Shown here piece after piece: positions 8,876 through 18,700 of a stretch of DNA of 36,083 nucleotides; the first letter of the stretch is position 1, and every line of letters starts with the position of its first letter. The notes beneath the pieces are model-generated. The model saw only the letters and a program-made list of their open reading frames with translations, was not told where the DNA came from and ran no database searches. Made by a program: the position numbers and the translations under genes. Source of the stretch: Kiritimatiellia bacterium (lineage in GTDB: Bacteria > Verrucomicrobiota > Kiritimatiellia > SS1-B-03-39 > UBA6053); the NCBI GenBank assembly GCA_018401235.1, contig JAGYLC010000008.1:1-36083 (forward strand). Direction: 5' to 3'.

Positions 8876-10347
8876 TTTTCCACCCTCACAAAGCGGTTGT
8901 TGATTTCGGTCAGCACCAGAATCAAGAAGAACAAAATCAGCCCGATCGCGCAGGCATAGCCCGCATAACCCTCTACAAAGGCGCTGCGGTACATCAGCAG
9001 GCCCGGAACCATCATGCGTCCGTTTGGTCCGCCTCCATCGCCGAACAGAATCAACACTTGACCGTACATCTGCAGGGTGCCGATGATCAACAAGACTAAA
9101 TTAATGCGGACCTGGGTTAATATCAGAGGCAGCTCAATATTCAAAAATTTTCCGACCGCGCCGACACCGTCCAGGTCGGCGGCCTCGTAAACGCTGGAGT
9201 CAATACTTTGCAGTCCGGCCAGGTATATCAGCACCCCGACCACACCCACCCAGGGGAAGCCCCAGACAATAAACGCGGGCAGCACCAGATCCGGGTTCCC
9301 CAGCCAGGCGGGAGTCGCCTCGGAGGCAGCGGCAAAAATTTCGGAGGTGCTCATCGCGGCCGCTTGGGCTTTGTCCAGAAACACCCCGTTCCCCGTCTTG
9401 GCGTCAAAGAGATACAACAAATGCATAATGCCGGTTTCCCGAAGGATCAGGTTGAAAAGACCCGTCGATTCAAAGAAAAATTTCCAAATCAGCAGCCCCA
9501 CCATGCCGGGGATAATCATGGGCACCACAAACAACACCCGATACCAGTAGTTGGAGGCCTCGCTTTTCAAACGGTTAATCACCACCGCAGTCACGATCGA
9601 CGGCACCATTTTCAGCAAATTGGCCAACACCAAAGCGGCGATCACGCCGAAACCGCTCCACAAGGCCACTTCCCCGCCCGCGTTTTGGGCCAGGGACCAC
9701 ACCATCATCCCCACCCCGGCCAGGGCCTGGGAAATGCGCATTCCGTCCAGCATCGGAACCTTTTCCGTTCTCGGGGGAAGGAACCAGACACCCAACCCGA
9801 CCATGAAGGTGGAAAGGCTCCAGGCCAGCACATCGTTTAATCCCAGCGCCATGAACAGGGAGGCCCCGCCCAGAAACGAAATCGTGAAATTCAACACGCC
9901 TTTGTATTCACTGTCAGCATCCATGCGCCAGCGGAAGAACAACCAGAGACCGACCCATGTGATTCCGGGTATCAACATGGCAGCGGGGGTCAGGCCCGTC
10001 GGCGGATAGAGGCGGCTGAGCACCACCAAATTCACCAAGGGAAATCCCAATCCACAGATCCACTTGGTCACTTTAGCGAACAAGGTGGGCTTCTGCGAAT
10101 TGTAAATCATGATCATGGTCAACAGCAGCGTGATCACCCAGTACGCGGGGGTTCCCAGTGATTTCTGGAAATTGGAGGTGCCGATAAAAATCTTGATGTA
10201 GTTTCCGTTCCATCGGAACACGCTGTGATAAATGGCGCTGGCGGCGGGGAAGTAGGAAAAGGTCGCAACCAACAGTGCGCTGGGCAACACAAAAAAGTAA
10301 AGGGGCCAGTAGGTGGCGACTTGTTTGAGTGAGATGTCTTTTGCCAT
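8872..10347 (-). CDS. carbohydrate ABC transporter permease, MalF type, with extra membrane module
   Basis: This is the partner permease of the CUT1 importer. At 491 residues it is much longer than the usual 290-320. TM1 (YFFVLPSALLVATFSYFP) and the following NF..L.TPAYW segment are typical; so are the regions after about residue 228 (VLANLLKMVPSIVTAVVINR, VPMIIPGMVGLLIWKFFF) and the EAA loop YEAADLDGVGAVGKFLNIEL with LPLI. Between them, at about residues 67-225, lies an added hydrophobic block with roughly six predicted helices (for example AAMLIPGITWVGLWLFFRW and STFMVGLGVWFLPP). The stop of the binding-protein gene is 3 bases upstream. The frame is intact throughout, so the block is not an error. 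Its role is unknown; it might anchor the tethered binding protein or regulate transport. Confidence 0.92.
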   Translation of the reverse strand: MAKDISLKQVATYWPLYFFVLPSALLVATFSYFPAASAIYHSVFRWNGNYIKIFIGTSNFQKSLGTPAYWVITLLLTMIMIYNSQKPTLFAKVTKWICGLGFPLVNLVVLSRLYPPTGLTPAAMLIPGITWVGLWLFFRWRMDADSEYKGVLNFTISFLGGASLFMALGLNDVLAWSLSTFMVGLGVWFLPPRTEKVPMLDGMRISQALAGVGMMVWSLAQNAGGEVALWSGFGVIAALVLANLLKMVPSIVTAVVINRLKSEASNYWYRVLFVVPMIIPGMVGLLIWKFFFESTGLFNLILRETGIMHLLYLFDAKTGNGVFLDKAQAAAMSTSEIFAAASEATPAWLGNPDLVLPAFIVWGFPWVGVVGVLIYLAGLQSIDSSVYEAADLDGVGAVGKFLNIELPLILTQVRINLVLLIIGTLQMYGQVLILFGDGGGPNGRMMVPGLLMYRSAFVEGYAGYACAIGLILFFLILVLTEINNRFVRVEK

Positions 10348-10350
10348 GAT

Positions 10351-12141
10351 TTATTGACTCTTTTCGCGTTCCAGTGCTCTGAAAAACGCCTGGTTGAAGG
10401 CTTGAACCTTGGGCTCGTCGTCCGGAATGTGTTTTAGAGTTTCCGCAAGCATGTGATCGATTCTCTTTTGCCCAATTTGCATACTGAGAAGCGGTTCGAG
10501 GGACCGTTGGAGATTGATCTCGTTTACGATCCGGGCTTCCGGAGTTTGTTGCCCTAAAACGACCGTGGAAAGAAACGCGCTTCGGCGCAATTGACGGTTG
10601 GGAATGGATTCCACATTCGCCTCGTACATGCGTTTAAAATCAGTGGCCGCTTCGGCCGGCAATGCGTCCCAGAGTCGCCGCGCATAGGTTTCGTAGTCGA
10701 AATCACCTGAAATATAGGGCCAATAGATTTGGTCTTCGAGCAGCAGGGCTTTGCCGCCCGGCATAATTTCAAACATCACACTGCCGAAATACCCGACATA
10801 ATTGGGCTCGAAGTTTTTCATCAATTCCCCTGGAACCGCCCCGTGTACCACCGGAATCCAGCCCGCGATCAAATTCAGCTCGGTATTGTTCTCGGGAGTG
10901 GTGGCGAATTGCAGAAATTCCACACACAGGTCCGGGTGGCGGGTAAAGCGGGTGATGCCGAATGCGAATCCCGTGCCCGAAGCCGCCTCGGAACTGCGAC
11001 CCACCGCATAGTCGCCAAACTGTTCATTTTGGGGGGTGATGACGGGCAAATCGAAAATCCCCACCTCGAAACGGGAATCCTCGGGTTGATTTTTGATTTT
11101 GTTCAAATAACTCAAGGCGTCCCAGCTGCCGGAGGTGATCATGGCGGCGCGGCCCTGAACAAACGCGAACCCGGAATCCTCCCGGCCCAGCGCCATGAAA
11201 CCTTTCGGGAAAAAATCCGCCAATTGCTGCACGGCCTGGATCGCGGCGGCATATTCAGGAGTCCACGGGGTGAAATCCCCACGCAGCATCGCCATCAGTC
11301 TCTCAAGGCCATCCGCCCATCCATTTTGATCCAAATCGAATTTCCAGGATAAATTGGCGGTCAGGTTGCCAATATAACGGCCCCGAAACACATTCACCTG
11401 GTATTTGGACGAGGCGATCGGAACGAGATCTTTGTCCGTTTCCACCGCGTGCTCGTGTATCCCCTCCGCGAATTCGAGTAATTCCGCATACGACGAGGGT
11501 GCCCGTGAATGGCCCAGAGCTTGCTGGAACAGATCCTTGTTGTAATACATGCGAACCGTAAACGTACTGAAGCCCACCCCGAAATACTCTTGAAAATCCT
11601 CACTAAACTGGCTTCTCAGCCCGTCGGTAAACGAATTCATCCAAGGTCCGTCGGCATGGGCGCTCAATTCCTCTTCCAGTTCTTTTTTCTCATCCGTAAG
11701 CGTTTCAGCGGCTTCCAATTCCTCCAAACGGGCCTGATTGAAAGGATTGGGTTCTTGTAGGTAAGGGGAAAGGGGATAAAAATACCGGCCAAGGTATTCA
11801 ATCGGAAACTTACCGATTTGTATCATGTCCGGCGCGGTTCCCCCGATCAATTGGGTGGTGACATATTGATTGTACGCCTTCTCGGGTATAGGGATCTGGA
11901 CGACTTCAACGGCTTGACCCTGTTCCCTTTTGTACTCCTCGAATTGATCAATCAACGTTTGCAGTCCGCCCCGCACCCCCAGCTCGAGCTGCCAATGCAC
12001 CAGGCGGATCACATCCGCGCGGGACTCCTGCCGTTTGGTGCTGATCACATTCCAGAAGGCGCCCGCGTAACAGACCAGCAGAATCAACAATCCCACATAG
12101 TTGACCCAGGCGACTCCTCCGTCTTTATTCGATTTGGCCAT
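10351..12141 (-). CDS. membrane-tethered extracellular sugar-binding protein
   Basis: A 596-residue family-1 type solute-binding protein of the importer. Instead of a cleaved signal it has an uncleaved-looking N-terminal helix (YVGLLILLVCYAGAFW, about residues 15-30), without a lipobox, so it is probably tethered to the periplasmic face of the inner membrane. The body has the family layout: VIRLVHWQLE near the start, GGTAPDMIQIGKF, MYYNKDLFQQALG, GFAFVQGRAAMITSGSWDA, and ATTPENNTELNLIAGWIPV. It is longer than usual (400-450), with an acidic insert at about 135-160 (LEELEAAETLTDEKKELEEE) and a helical C-terminal extension of about 80 residues. ATG 12141 overlaps the stop of the preceding TPR gene by one base (TAATG), showing translational coupling. 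Bound sugar is not known. Confidence 0.88.
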   Translation of the reverse strand: MAKSNKDGGVAWVNYVGLLILLVCYAGAFWNVISTKRQESRADVIRLVHWQLELGVRGGLQTLIDQFEEYKREQGQAVEVVQIPIPEKAYNQYVTTQLIGGTAPDMIQIGKFPIEYLGRYFYPLSPYLQEPNPFNQARLEELEAAETLTDEKKELEEELSAHADGPWMNSFTDGLRSQFSEDFQEYFGVGFSTFTVRMYYNKDLFQQALGHSRAPSSYAELLEFAEGIHEHAVETDKDLVPIASSKYQVNVFRGRYIGNLTANLSWKFDLDQNGWADGLERLMAMLRGDFTPWTPEYAAAIQAVQQLADFFPKGFMALGREDSGFAFVQGRAAMITSGSWDALSYLNKIKNQPEDSRFEVGIFDLPVITPQNEQFGDYAVGRSSEAASGTGFAFGITRFTRHPDLCVEFLQFATTPENNTELNLIAGWIPVVHGAVPGELMKNFEPNYVGYFGSVMFEIMPGGKALLLEDQIYWPYISGDFDYETYARRLWDALPAEAATDFKRMYEANVESIPNRQLRRSAFLSTVVLGQQTPEARIVNEINLQRSLEPLLSMQIGQKRIDHMLAETLKHIPDDEPKVQAFNQAFFRALEREKSQ

Positions 12142-13065
12142 TAGTTTGTCTCTCCTTCCACACCCGCGAACAATTCGTCCAGAATCTCCTCGGTCACCCC
12201 GCCCAGCCGTAGGTCCCGCACTTCGTCCCGGGTGATTTTTTTATACTCAATCGCCTTTTCGAGGGCGTAAAAGGCCATCTGGCTATTGGAATACTCCGTG
12301 GCCAGCCGGCGGTAAAAGTGCCCGGCACGGGCGGGCCGGTTCAATTTTCCCTCGTGGATTTTGGCCAACCGATACAACTCGGAGGCCTGCGACGAATAAT
12401 TGGTGGAATGGGCGCTGCCGATGGTGGTGTAGCGTTCGTAGTGCTCGACCGCAGCTTCGTAGGCTTCCACCCGATAAAAGATGTCCCCCAGCAAACTGCT
12501 CAATATCGGAACCAGCAAGGGGCGCTCGGTTGACACCTCCAGTTCGGCAAGCAACGCCTCCGCCTCCCGGGCCGCCGCAACCGATTGCTCGGATCCGAAC
12601 TCCCCATGGTCAACACGATTCTGCGCAACAACGCGTCCTGGCCGATCACCGAATCCAGTTCTTCCGAAATTAACTGTTCAAGTACGACAACGCCTCCTCC
12701 TCCTCCGCGGCAATAAGAATATCGGCCAAATTCAGACGTATCAACGCGGCCACCTCTCCTTGCGCCCCCTCGTTGAGAATCTCCTTGTACATCGCTTCCG
12801 CCCCCGCCAGATCCTTTCCGGATTCGGCATATTGCTTGATCATCGCCAACCCCAGTTTCGCCTCCCGCACCCGCTCCGTATCCCCGTCTTTGGATTGCAC
12901 CTGCTTGAAATAACTTTCCGCCTGGTCCAGGGAGAGAAAGCGGTATTCCTCCCAGGCGCGGTCAAGCATGTCCGGTTCTTGAGTTGCGACCGTCTCATCC
13001 GCAAAACCAACCCATGCAAGGAACAACAGAACGAACGGAAACTTAAGACAGTAGGATCTACACAT
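12141..13065 (-). CDS. secreted TPR protein of the sugar importer operon, two frameshifts
   Basis: The first gene of the importer operon. From ATG 13065 it encodes a signal peptide (FPFVLLFLAWVGFADE) and helical repeats typical of TPR proteins (SLDQAESYFKQV, AKLGLAMIKQYAESGKDLAGAEAMYKEI, AALIRLNLADIL). The frame breaks at about 12675 (a GG read as G in TTGGAACAG) and again at about 12600 (one G short in ATGGGGGAGTTC). Between the breaks the shifted frame reads LEQLISEELDSVIGQDALLR, and after the second the original frame resumes with LLAELEVSTERPLLVPIL and further repeats to the stop at 12141. Restored length is about 308 residues. Both breaks are one missing G, so sequence error is likely. 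It may be a periplasmic scaffold for the importer. Confidence 0.75.
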
Positions 13066-13223
13066 GATGGTCTCACTTACAGAAGAGGAGTTGCCTGAGT
13101 AAAGAGAAAAAAGGGAAATATGTCAGAAATACTGCGGCTATTTTATAGGCGTATACGGAACTATCGGCCACTGTGCTTGTTTGCACTTCAGGGCTATCGT
13201 TCCAACCAATACGTTGACCGTTA

Positions 13224-13725
13224 TCAGTGATTGCAGCATGCATCGATCGCCGCCACCCCGTCGATCACCCGGTTCGTGCGCATTCCGGAGGTGCCGGTGC
13301 TGAGAGGAGCGGAGCCGGTGCGCAGGGAGCGGACGATGTCCGCGATCAGGTGGTGTTGGATGGCGGTCGGCAGCTTGAACCGTTTTTCGTATTCCTCTCC
13401 GGCGGAAAACGGTGGCCGTGAACCTGCGCCAGGGGGCCCAACCAATCAAGGCCAACTCCGCGTGCGAACCCGGCGGGGTGGCGATATACACCGCGTTCAC
13501 CTCGGGATCCTGGATCAACTCGTCCGCGTCGCTGTACCAGCGGGGCACCTCGTGACGTTGGGCATAATCCGCTGCCGCGTCGGCGTTGAGCCGCATCACC
13601 GCTACCAGTCGACTCCCTTCGACCTGATTGAAGGCCGGCCCACTCTTGCGTTCAGTCACATCGCCGCAGCCGAGAATACCCCAGCGTACTTCGGAGAGGG
13701 GTTTACGGTTCGGAGGAGTGTGCAT
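13224..13725 (-). pseudogene. Gfo/Idh/MocA oxidoreductase remnant, middle deleted
   Basis: Intact members are NAD(P)-dependent sugar or inositol dehydrogenases of about 330-350 residues. From ATG 13725 the Rossmann half is clear: VRWGILGCGDVTERKSGPAF, then SRLVAVMRLNADAAADYAQR, then DPEVNAVYIATPPGSHAELA. At about 13440-13455 the sequence passes, in another frame, directly into a C-terminal piece: EEYEKRFKLPTAIQHHLIAD, IVRSLRTG, then SGMRTNRVIDGVAAIDACC, ending near 13224. The EKP motif and the sugar-binding domain, about 170-190 codons, are missing. The start lies 18 bases after the sulfatase stop, so it was probably part of a sulfatase-dehydrogenase operon. No activity is expected. Confidence 0.75.
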
Positions 13726-13743
13726 CAGGAACGGCTTGGTTTT

Positions 13744-15171
13744 CTAGTGGTTACCGAAAATTGCACATGGAGCCCGGTTTTTGCATGGCGAAAGCTGTGA
13801 GAGATCATAATCGATACCGTCTACCGGATGTTCATCCATTTCTTCCGTCATCGACTCGCGAAAGGGGGTCAGCAGTTCTTCATTCCCCGAGAGATCGTGG
13901 AGTTCCTCCGGATCCTCCTCCAGATTGAAGAGCTGTTCTTCGTTGGTTTTGGGGAACCAGATGTATTTGTGCGGACCGCGCACCTGGAAATAGTTGTCAA
14001 ACTGTCCATGACACATTCCGGTGAGGTGGTCTCGGGAATCTTCGGACGCCTCCCCCCGCAGGATGGGCGCGAGTGAACGTCCATCCACCGGTCCGGGAAG
14101 CTCCACTCCCGCCAAATCGGCGACAGTGGGCAGCACATCCTCCCAACAGCACAGTTCCCGGCTGGGGCCGGAGTGAAGATCCACGTTGTAGCCTCCAATG
14201 AAAAAGGGGATATGACTGGAACCCTCATAGGCAAGGCTCTTGCGGAACAAGTGGTGATCCCCGAGCATTTCCCCGTGATCGGAACTGTACAGAACGTAGA
14301 GGGGTTCTTTGGCCCGGGGATTATCGTATTCACGCCAGCGCTCGAGCACATGCGCCACGCAATCGTCGATGTGGTTGATCAAGGCGTAATATCCCGCACG
14401 GGCCCGCTGAATCACCTCGGGATTAAAGGGTCCCAACGCGCTGTCGGGTGCGGTCCCGGGGCGACAGCGCAGTTCGGGCACCCACTCCCCCATGCTCGAA
14501 GGTGCCAGGCTTAAGGGGTCGTAGCGGTCCATATACTCTTTCAGCGGCACCAGAGGCGGATGGGGATGATAAAAGCTCAAATGCATGAAAAACGGAGCGG
14601 TGGGATCCCGGTCTTCACATAAAAAACGGCACGCTTCCCTGGCCAGCCAGTTGTTGTGATGAAAACGATCCTCCAGGGGCCAGTTTGACACTAACCGCCC
14701 ATTTCCATTGATTCCGTGGAAATGCGGGTGATCGTCTATTCCGTTTTGCTTTAACCAGCGCACATAATCGTTACGGGGCTGGGTCGAGGATGTCGGCCGC
14801 GAGTGACTGGTTTCACTCAGAACCATATGATCGAATCCGTATCTTTTTCCCTGCGGATGCAAATGTAACTTGCCAATCAAGCGGGTCTCATATCCCGCAT
14901 CTCCCAAAATTCCGGGTAGCGTAAAGCGAGGGTCCCATTCCAACCCGTCCCGATACCCTCTTAATCCGTGGGTGAAAGGATGCTGTCCGCTGATCAGGGT
15001 ACGGCGGGCGGGTATGCATACCGGACAGGTGCTGTAACACCGCTCGAAATTCACGCCATTGGCGGCGAGGCAATCCAGATTCGGGGTCTGCAGCTCACGA
15101 TTTCCATTGATTCCAAGGGCATCAAAACGTTGCTGGTCGGTGGTGATAAGCAGAATAGGGGGTTGGGTCAT
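13744..15171 (-). CDS. sulfatase, cysteine formylglycine type
   Basis: This hydrolyses sulfate esters (or N-sulfates) on sugars or small molecules. The 475-residue product has the type I signature C-x-P-x-R as CIPAR with Cys52, the residue that a sulfatase-modifying enzyme turns into formylglycine; the metal-binding start LITTDQQRFDALG; the LIGKLHL segment; and SSDHGEMLGDHHLF near residue 300. No signal peptide is seen, so it appears cytosolic, unlike most polysaccharide sulfatases; this suits hydrolysis of imported sulfated sugars. ATG 15171 is preceded by GAGAGG about 10 bases upstream. The nearest functional relatives may be choline-sulfatase-like or N-sulfoglucosamine sulfatase-like enzymes, but the substrate cannot be named. 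No modifying-enzyme gene lies in the window. Confidence 0.9.
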   Translation of the reverse strand: MTQPPILLITTDQQRFDALGINGNRELQTPNLDCLAANGVNFERCYSTCPVCIPARRTLISGQHPFTHGLRGYRDGLEWDPRFTLPGILGDAGYETRLIGKLHLHPQGKRYGFDHMVLSETSHSRPTSSTQPRNDYVRWLKQNGIDDHPHFHGINGNGRLVSNWPLEDRFHHNNWLAREACRFLCEDRDPTAPFFMHLSFYHPHPPLVPLKEYMDRYDPLSLAPSSMGEWVPELRCRPGTAPDSALGPFNPEVIQRARAGYYALINHIDDCVAHVLERWREYDNPRAKEPLYVLYSSDHGEMLGDHHLFRKSLAYEGSSHIPFFIGGYNVDLHSGPSRELCCWEDVLPTVADLAGVELPGPVDGRSLAPILRGEASEDSRDHLTGMCHGQFDNYFQVRGPHKYIWFPKTNEEQLFNLEEDPEELHDLSGNEELLTPFRESMTEEMDEHPVDGIDYDLSQLSPCKNRAPCAIFGNH

Positions 15172-15357
15172 AACAGCGTTGCCTCTCGAGTTCGGATGTG
15201 TGGATCAGCTGAAAAATCAGTCTCGCAAATTCTTGAGTGTAATCCTCGTCTATATCACTCGCAGAATGAGGTCCAGTCCGAAATGGGAATGTGATTTTGG
15301 GATTGTACCTGAAACCCTGAGATCTTGGCGTTAAAACTGCACAATCTTGTAGGCTGC

Positions 15358-15419
15358 AAGGGTTTGTTGGAAACGCTCAACAGTCCTTCGAGGTATGCCT
15401 CGGTTTCCAACAAACCCTT
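15358..15419. repeat. perfect 17-bp inverted repeat with inner hairpin
   Basis: Arms at 15358-15374 and 15403-15419 are exact reverse complements. The 28-nt loop itself contains a second hairpin, CGAGG-TATG-CCTCG (15389-15402). It lies in the 336-bp spacer between the divergent sulfatase and small membrane protein genes. The rest of this spacer (15172-15507) shows no gene; promoters for both directions should be here but were not placed. A T-run (CACACTTTTTTAACC) follows about 20 bases after the right arm, which is rather far for an intrinsic terminator. Confidence 0.7.
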
Positions 15420-15507
15420 TCGCTCTAAAACCTTTCACACTTTTTTAACCAATATCTCACGGATTCAGGTTGTACTCCGTTGCGCCAGAGCTTAGACAAA
15501 TTGACTT

Positions 15508-15705
15508 ATGACAAAAACTAAACGTAAATTTTTACTCATTACCGTGGCGGCGTTGGCCTTGGTGATTTATTCCGCTGTGACCCTGAAAACGAATCCAGGT
15601 ACCATGTCCACTGCGCAAATGTACGGGTGGGGTGCCGTGCTCGTCGCCTCCTGCCTGACCGTGGTGCGGGGGATCAAGTACCTGGGTGACCGGAAAATCA
15701 AATAA
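15508..15705 (+). CDS. small two-helix membrane protein
   Basis: A 65-residue protein with a basic start (MTKTKRKF), a hydrophobic helix (LLITVAALALVIYSAV), a short loop (TLKTNPGTMSTAQMYGW), a second helix (GAVLVASCLTVVRGI) and a basic end (GDRKIK). I do not recognise a family. It ends 20 bp before the start of the DUF2723 gene and is probably co-transcribed with it. Length, base use and clean start suggest a real gene, but this is not certain. Confidence 0.55.
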   Translation: MTKTKRKFLLITVAALALVIYSAVTLKTNPGTMSTAQMYGWGAVLVASCLTVVRGIKYLGDRKIK

Positions 15706-15725
15706 GCCCCTCCCCCGCTGGCATC

Positions 15726-18700
15726 ATGAAGTTCTGGACCCGCCGGGACGGCCTCTGTTTTTGTGTCACCTTCGCGGTGGCGCTGACGGTGTATGTCTAT
15801 TCCCTGCCTCCGTCGATCACTCTGGAGGACGCGGGCGAACTGGCGGTTGCCGCCGATCACCTCGGCATCCCCATCCACCGGGCTATCCGCTTTGGACCAT
15901 TCTTGCCTGGTTCTTCCAACTGATTTTCCATCCGGTGCAGTTCCGGGGTTACCCCAATCCGGCCTGGGGCATCGCTTTCATGAGCGCGTTCTTCGGCAGC
16001 CTCACCTGTGGACTGACCGCGGTGTGCATCCGGAAAATGTGCCTACTGCTCACCGAAGCTTCCCTGGAAACCTCCAAATGGAGTTCACGGACGCTGGGTC
16101 TTTTACTGGCGGCGGGTTGCTGGATCGGGGCCTGGTCCACCCTGCGGCACTCATCGATCCTGCAGCTCCTGGCCGCAACGAGCGTGGGAACCCTGTTGAT
16201 GCTCGCACTCTCCATCGGTCTCCGCAAGGGTCTGGGGCGGGTCCTCCGCGATCCGGATCGCGTCCGGGACATCCAAGCCGGCGGACTCGAGGTGTGGATG
16301 GGCGTAGCCGGCGGTCTGCTGCTGGCCTTCACTCCTCTGATGTGGTCGCAGTCGGTGATGATCGAGGTGTACAGCCTCAATGCCTTTTTTGTCTCCGCTC
16401 TATTGGTACTGGTATTGTGGTACATTCAGGATCCCCGCGATTCAACCCTCTATCTGACCGGATTTCTGTTCGCCCTCGGCCTCACCAATCATCACAGCCT
16501 GCTCTTTTTCGTTTTTTTTCTGCTCGCTGGCCTGATCGCGGCCCATCGCCGAATCCTGCCACGAAAAACCGATCTTTTCCCGGTGGCCAAGAAGGGCCTG
16601 ATCCTGCTGGGCCTGGGGGTACTTGGCCTGAGCCTATACTTGTACATGCCGCTCGCCTCCCGACGCAATCCGCCGATGGACTGGGGGAATACCCAAACCT
16701 GGGAAGGCTTCAAGCACGTGATTACCCGCGGGCAATACGACCGCTTCAGTGTGGCGGACAATCTTAGAGAAATCGCCCGCAATGCGACCCTGTCACAGGA
16801 ACCCGACGCCACTGCGGAAGATCTGGAGAGGCTCCATCTCCAACGAACAACGTTTGTGCGCATGCTGGGAACCTTCTTCCACGATCCGAACTGGAAAACC
16901 TCCATTGCCAGCCAGTTCAGTTGGCAGTTCCCCTTGGAGCCGGACGATCCCAGCGGAACCCGTCCGCCCCCACGCGAACGCCGGATTCCCCTGGCCCTGA
17001 TTGGACTGATTCCCCTGCTTTGCTTCCCCATCTTTCCCGCAAAAGCCCGGAGATGGTTTGCCTGCTCCCTGGTGGCATTCTTTTTTGTTAGCGTGGTCTT
17101 CCTCACCATCCAATGGCCGGAACTCATCCACAACGATCTCTGGGTCAAGCGGGTGCAATACATTCCCGCCCACATCCTCTATGCTGTCTGGATGGCTCTG
17201 GGCGCCTACCTGCTGATACTTCTCCTCTACGCCGCCTTGCCTAAACGCCTGACCCTGCTCGTATCCGCGAGCGCTGTCACCGCCCTGTTTATCTTCTTCC
17301 CCCTACACAAAGATGCCCGCGACCCGGCGCATCTGGAGTATCTGGGTACTTCCAATCTGCGAGGTCACGATTTCGGATGGGAATACGGCTTTCACATGCT
17401 GCGCGGTGCCAACGGAATTCTTCTCAGCGAACTCGCCCACCACCCGAACCCGGACGCTCTGCTCGACGACTGGGCACTCGCCTATCTCCGCGAACGCGAA
17501 TTCCCCGCCGAAGCACTCGCCTCCCTGCACCGGCACCCGGACCAGGCCCCCATGCCCTACTCCGAATTTCGCACACAGATTTCGCGTCCGCTAAAGCTCT
17601 CCAAAGCCGATGCCCGCCTGCTCCGGGAGGCCGCAACCCTGGCCGCCTTCCGAGCCCTGTCGCCGGAGGAACAGCAGGAACGCCTGGTTTACTTGCACCG
17701 CCCCCTCCCCGATTGGGATTATCCTCCGGAAATGGATCAACACGGGGTCCTGTTTGGCGGCACCGACCCGGGGCGCTTCGTTCCCACCTACATGGTGTTC
17801 AGCGCCCACTGTCGACCCGACCTGTTTGTGCTCACCCAAACCGCCCTGGCCGATCCCACCTACCAAACCACCCTGCTCAACTTCTATGGTGACCGACTGA
17901 CCTTGCCCGACTCTCTCGACAGTAACCGGGCCTTTCTCGACTACGGAAACGAACTCCGCCTCTTCGACCCCGAGGCCTTCTATTACCTCATGCGCGACGG
18001 AGACACCCTGGCAGTCAGCGGCATGCGCGAGGTCAACCGGGTCAACGGCATCCTCAGCCGGTGGATTGTGGAGCAAAACACCCCCCGCCACAGTTTCTAT
18101 ATGGAGGAGGCGGTGCGACTGGACTGGATGATTCCGCATCAGCGCCCCCACGGACTGATCTTCAAACTGGAGCCCGAGCCCGTGGAGCTCAGTCGGGAAG
18201 AGATGCGCCGCGACCTGGCGTTCTGGAAGTGGCTTGAGGAGCATCTGCACCGAAACGGAGCCTCCTCCCCTCGACGGAACCGTTATCAACGCGATCTGGC
18301 TGTGCGCATGACCTATTCAAAGCTACGTCTGACCCAGGCCTGGAATTATTTTGAACGCGGACATTTGCGGCAGGCCGAACAGGCCCTGGAACAGTCCCTC
18401 CGCCTCCACCCCGCCAATCCCGAAGCCTCCCTCCGCACTTCGGATTTATACATGCGCATGCTCAAATTCGACCGCGCGGAGGAGATTCTCACCCGATTCG
18501 CCCGGCACGATTCCCATAATCCGCAAGTGGAACACTTTAAAACCTCGTTAAAAAAATTGCGTGACCTCAACGACATGCGGCAGGAACTGGAGCGTACCCA
18601 CCAACTTCGCATCACCGGCAACACCACCCTGCAGCTACTCATGATTTACGGTCAACTGGAAATGGAAGCCTCCATGCTGGAAATGGCGGACCTGCTGCTG

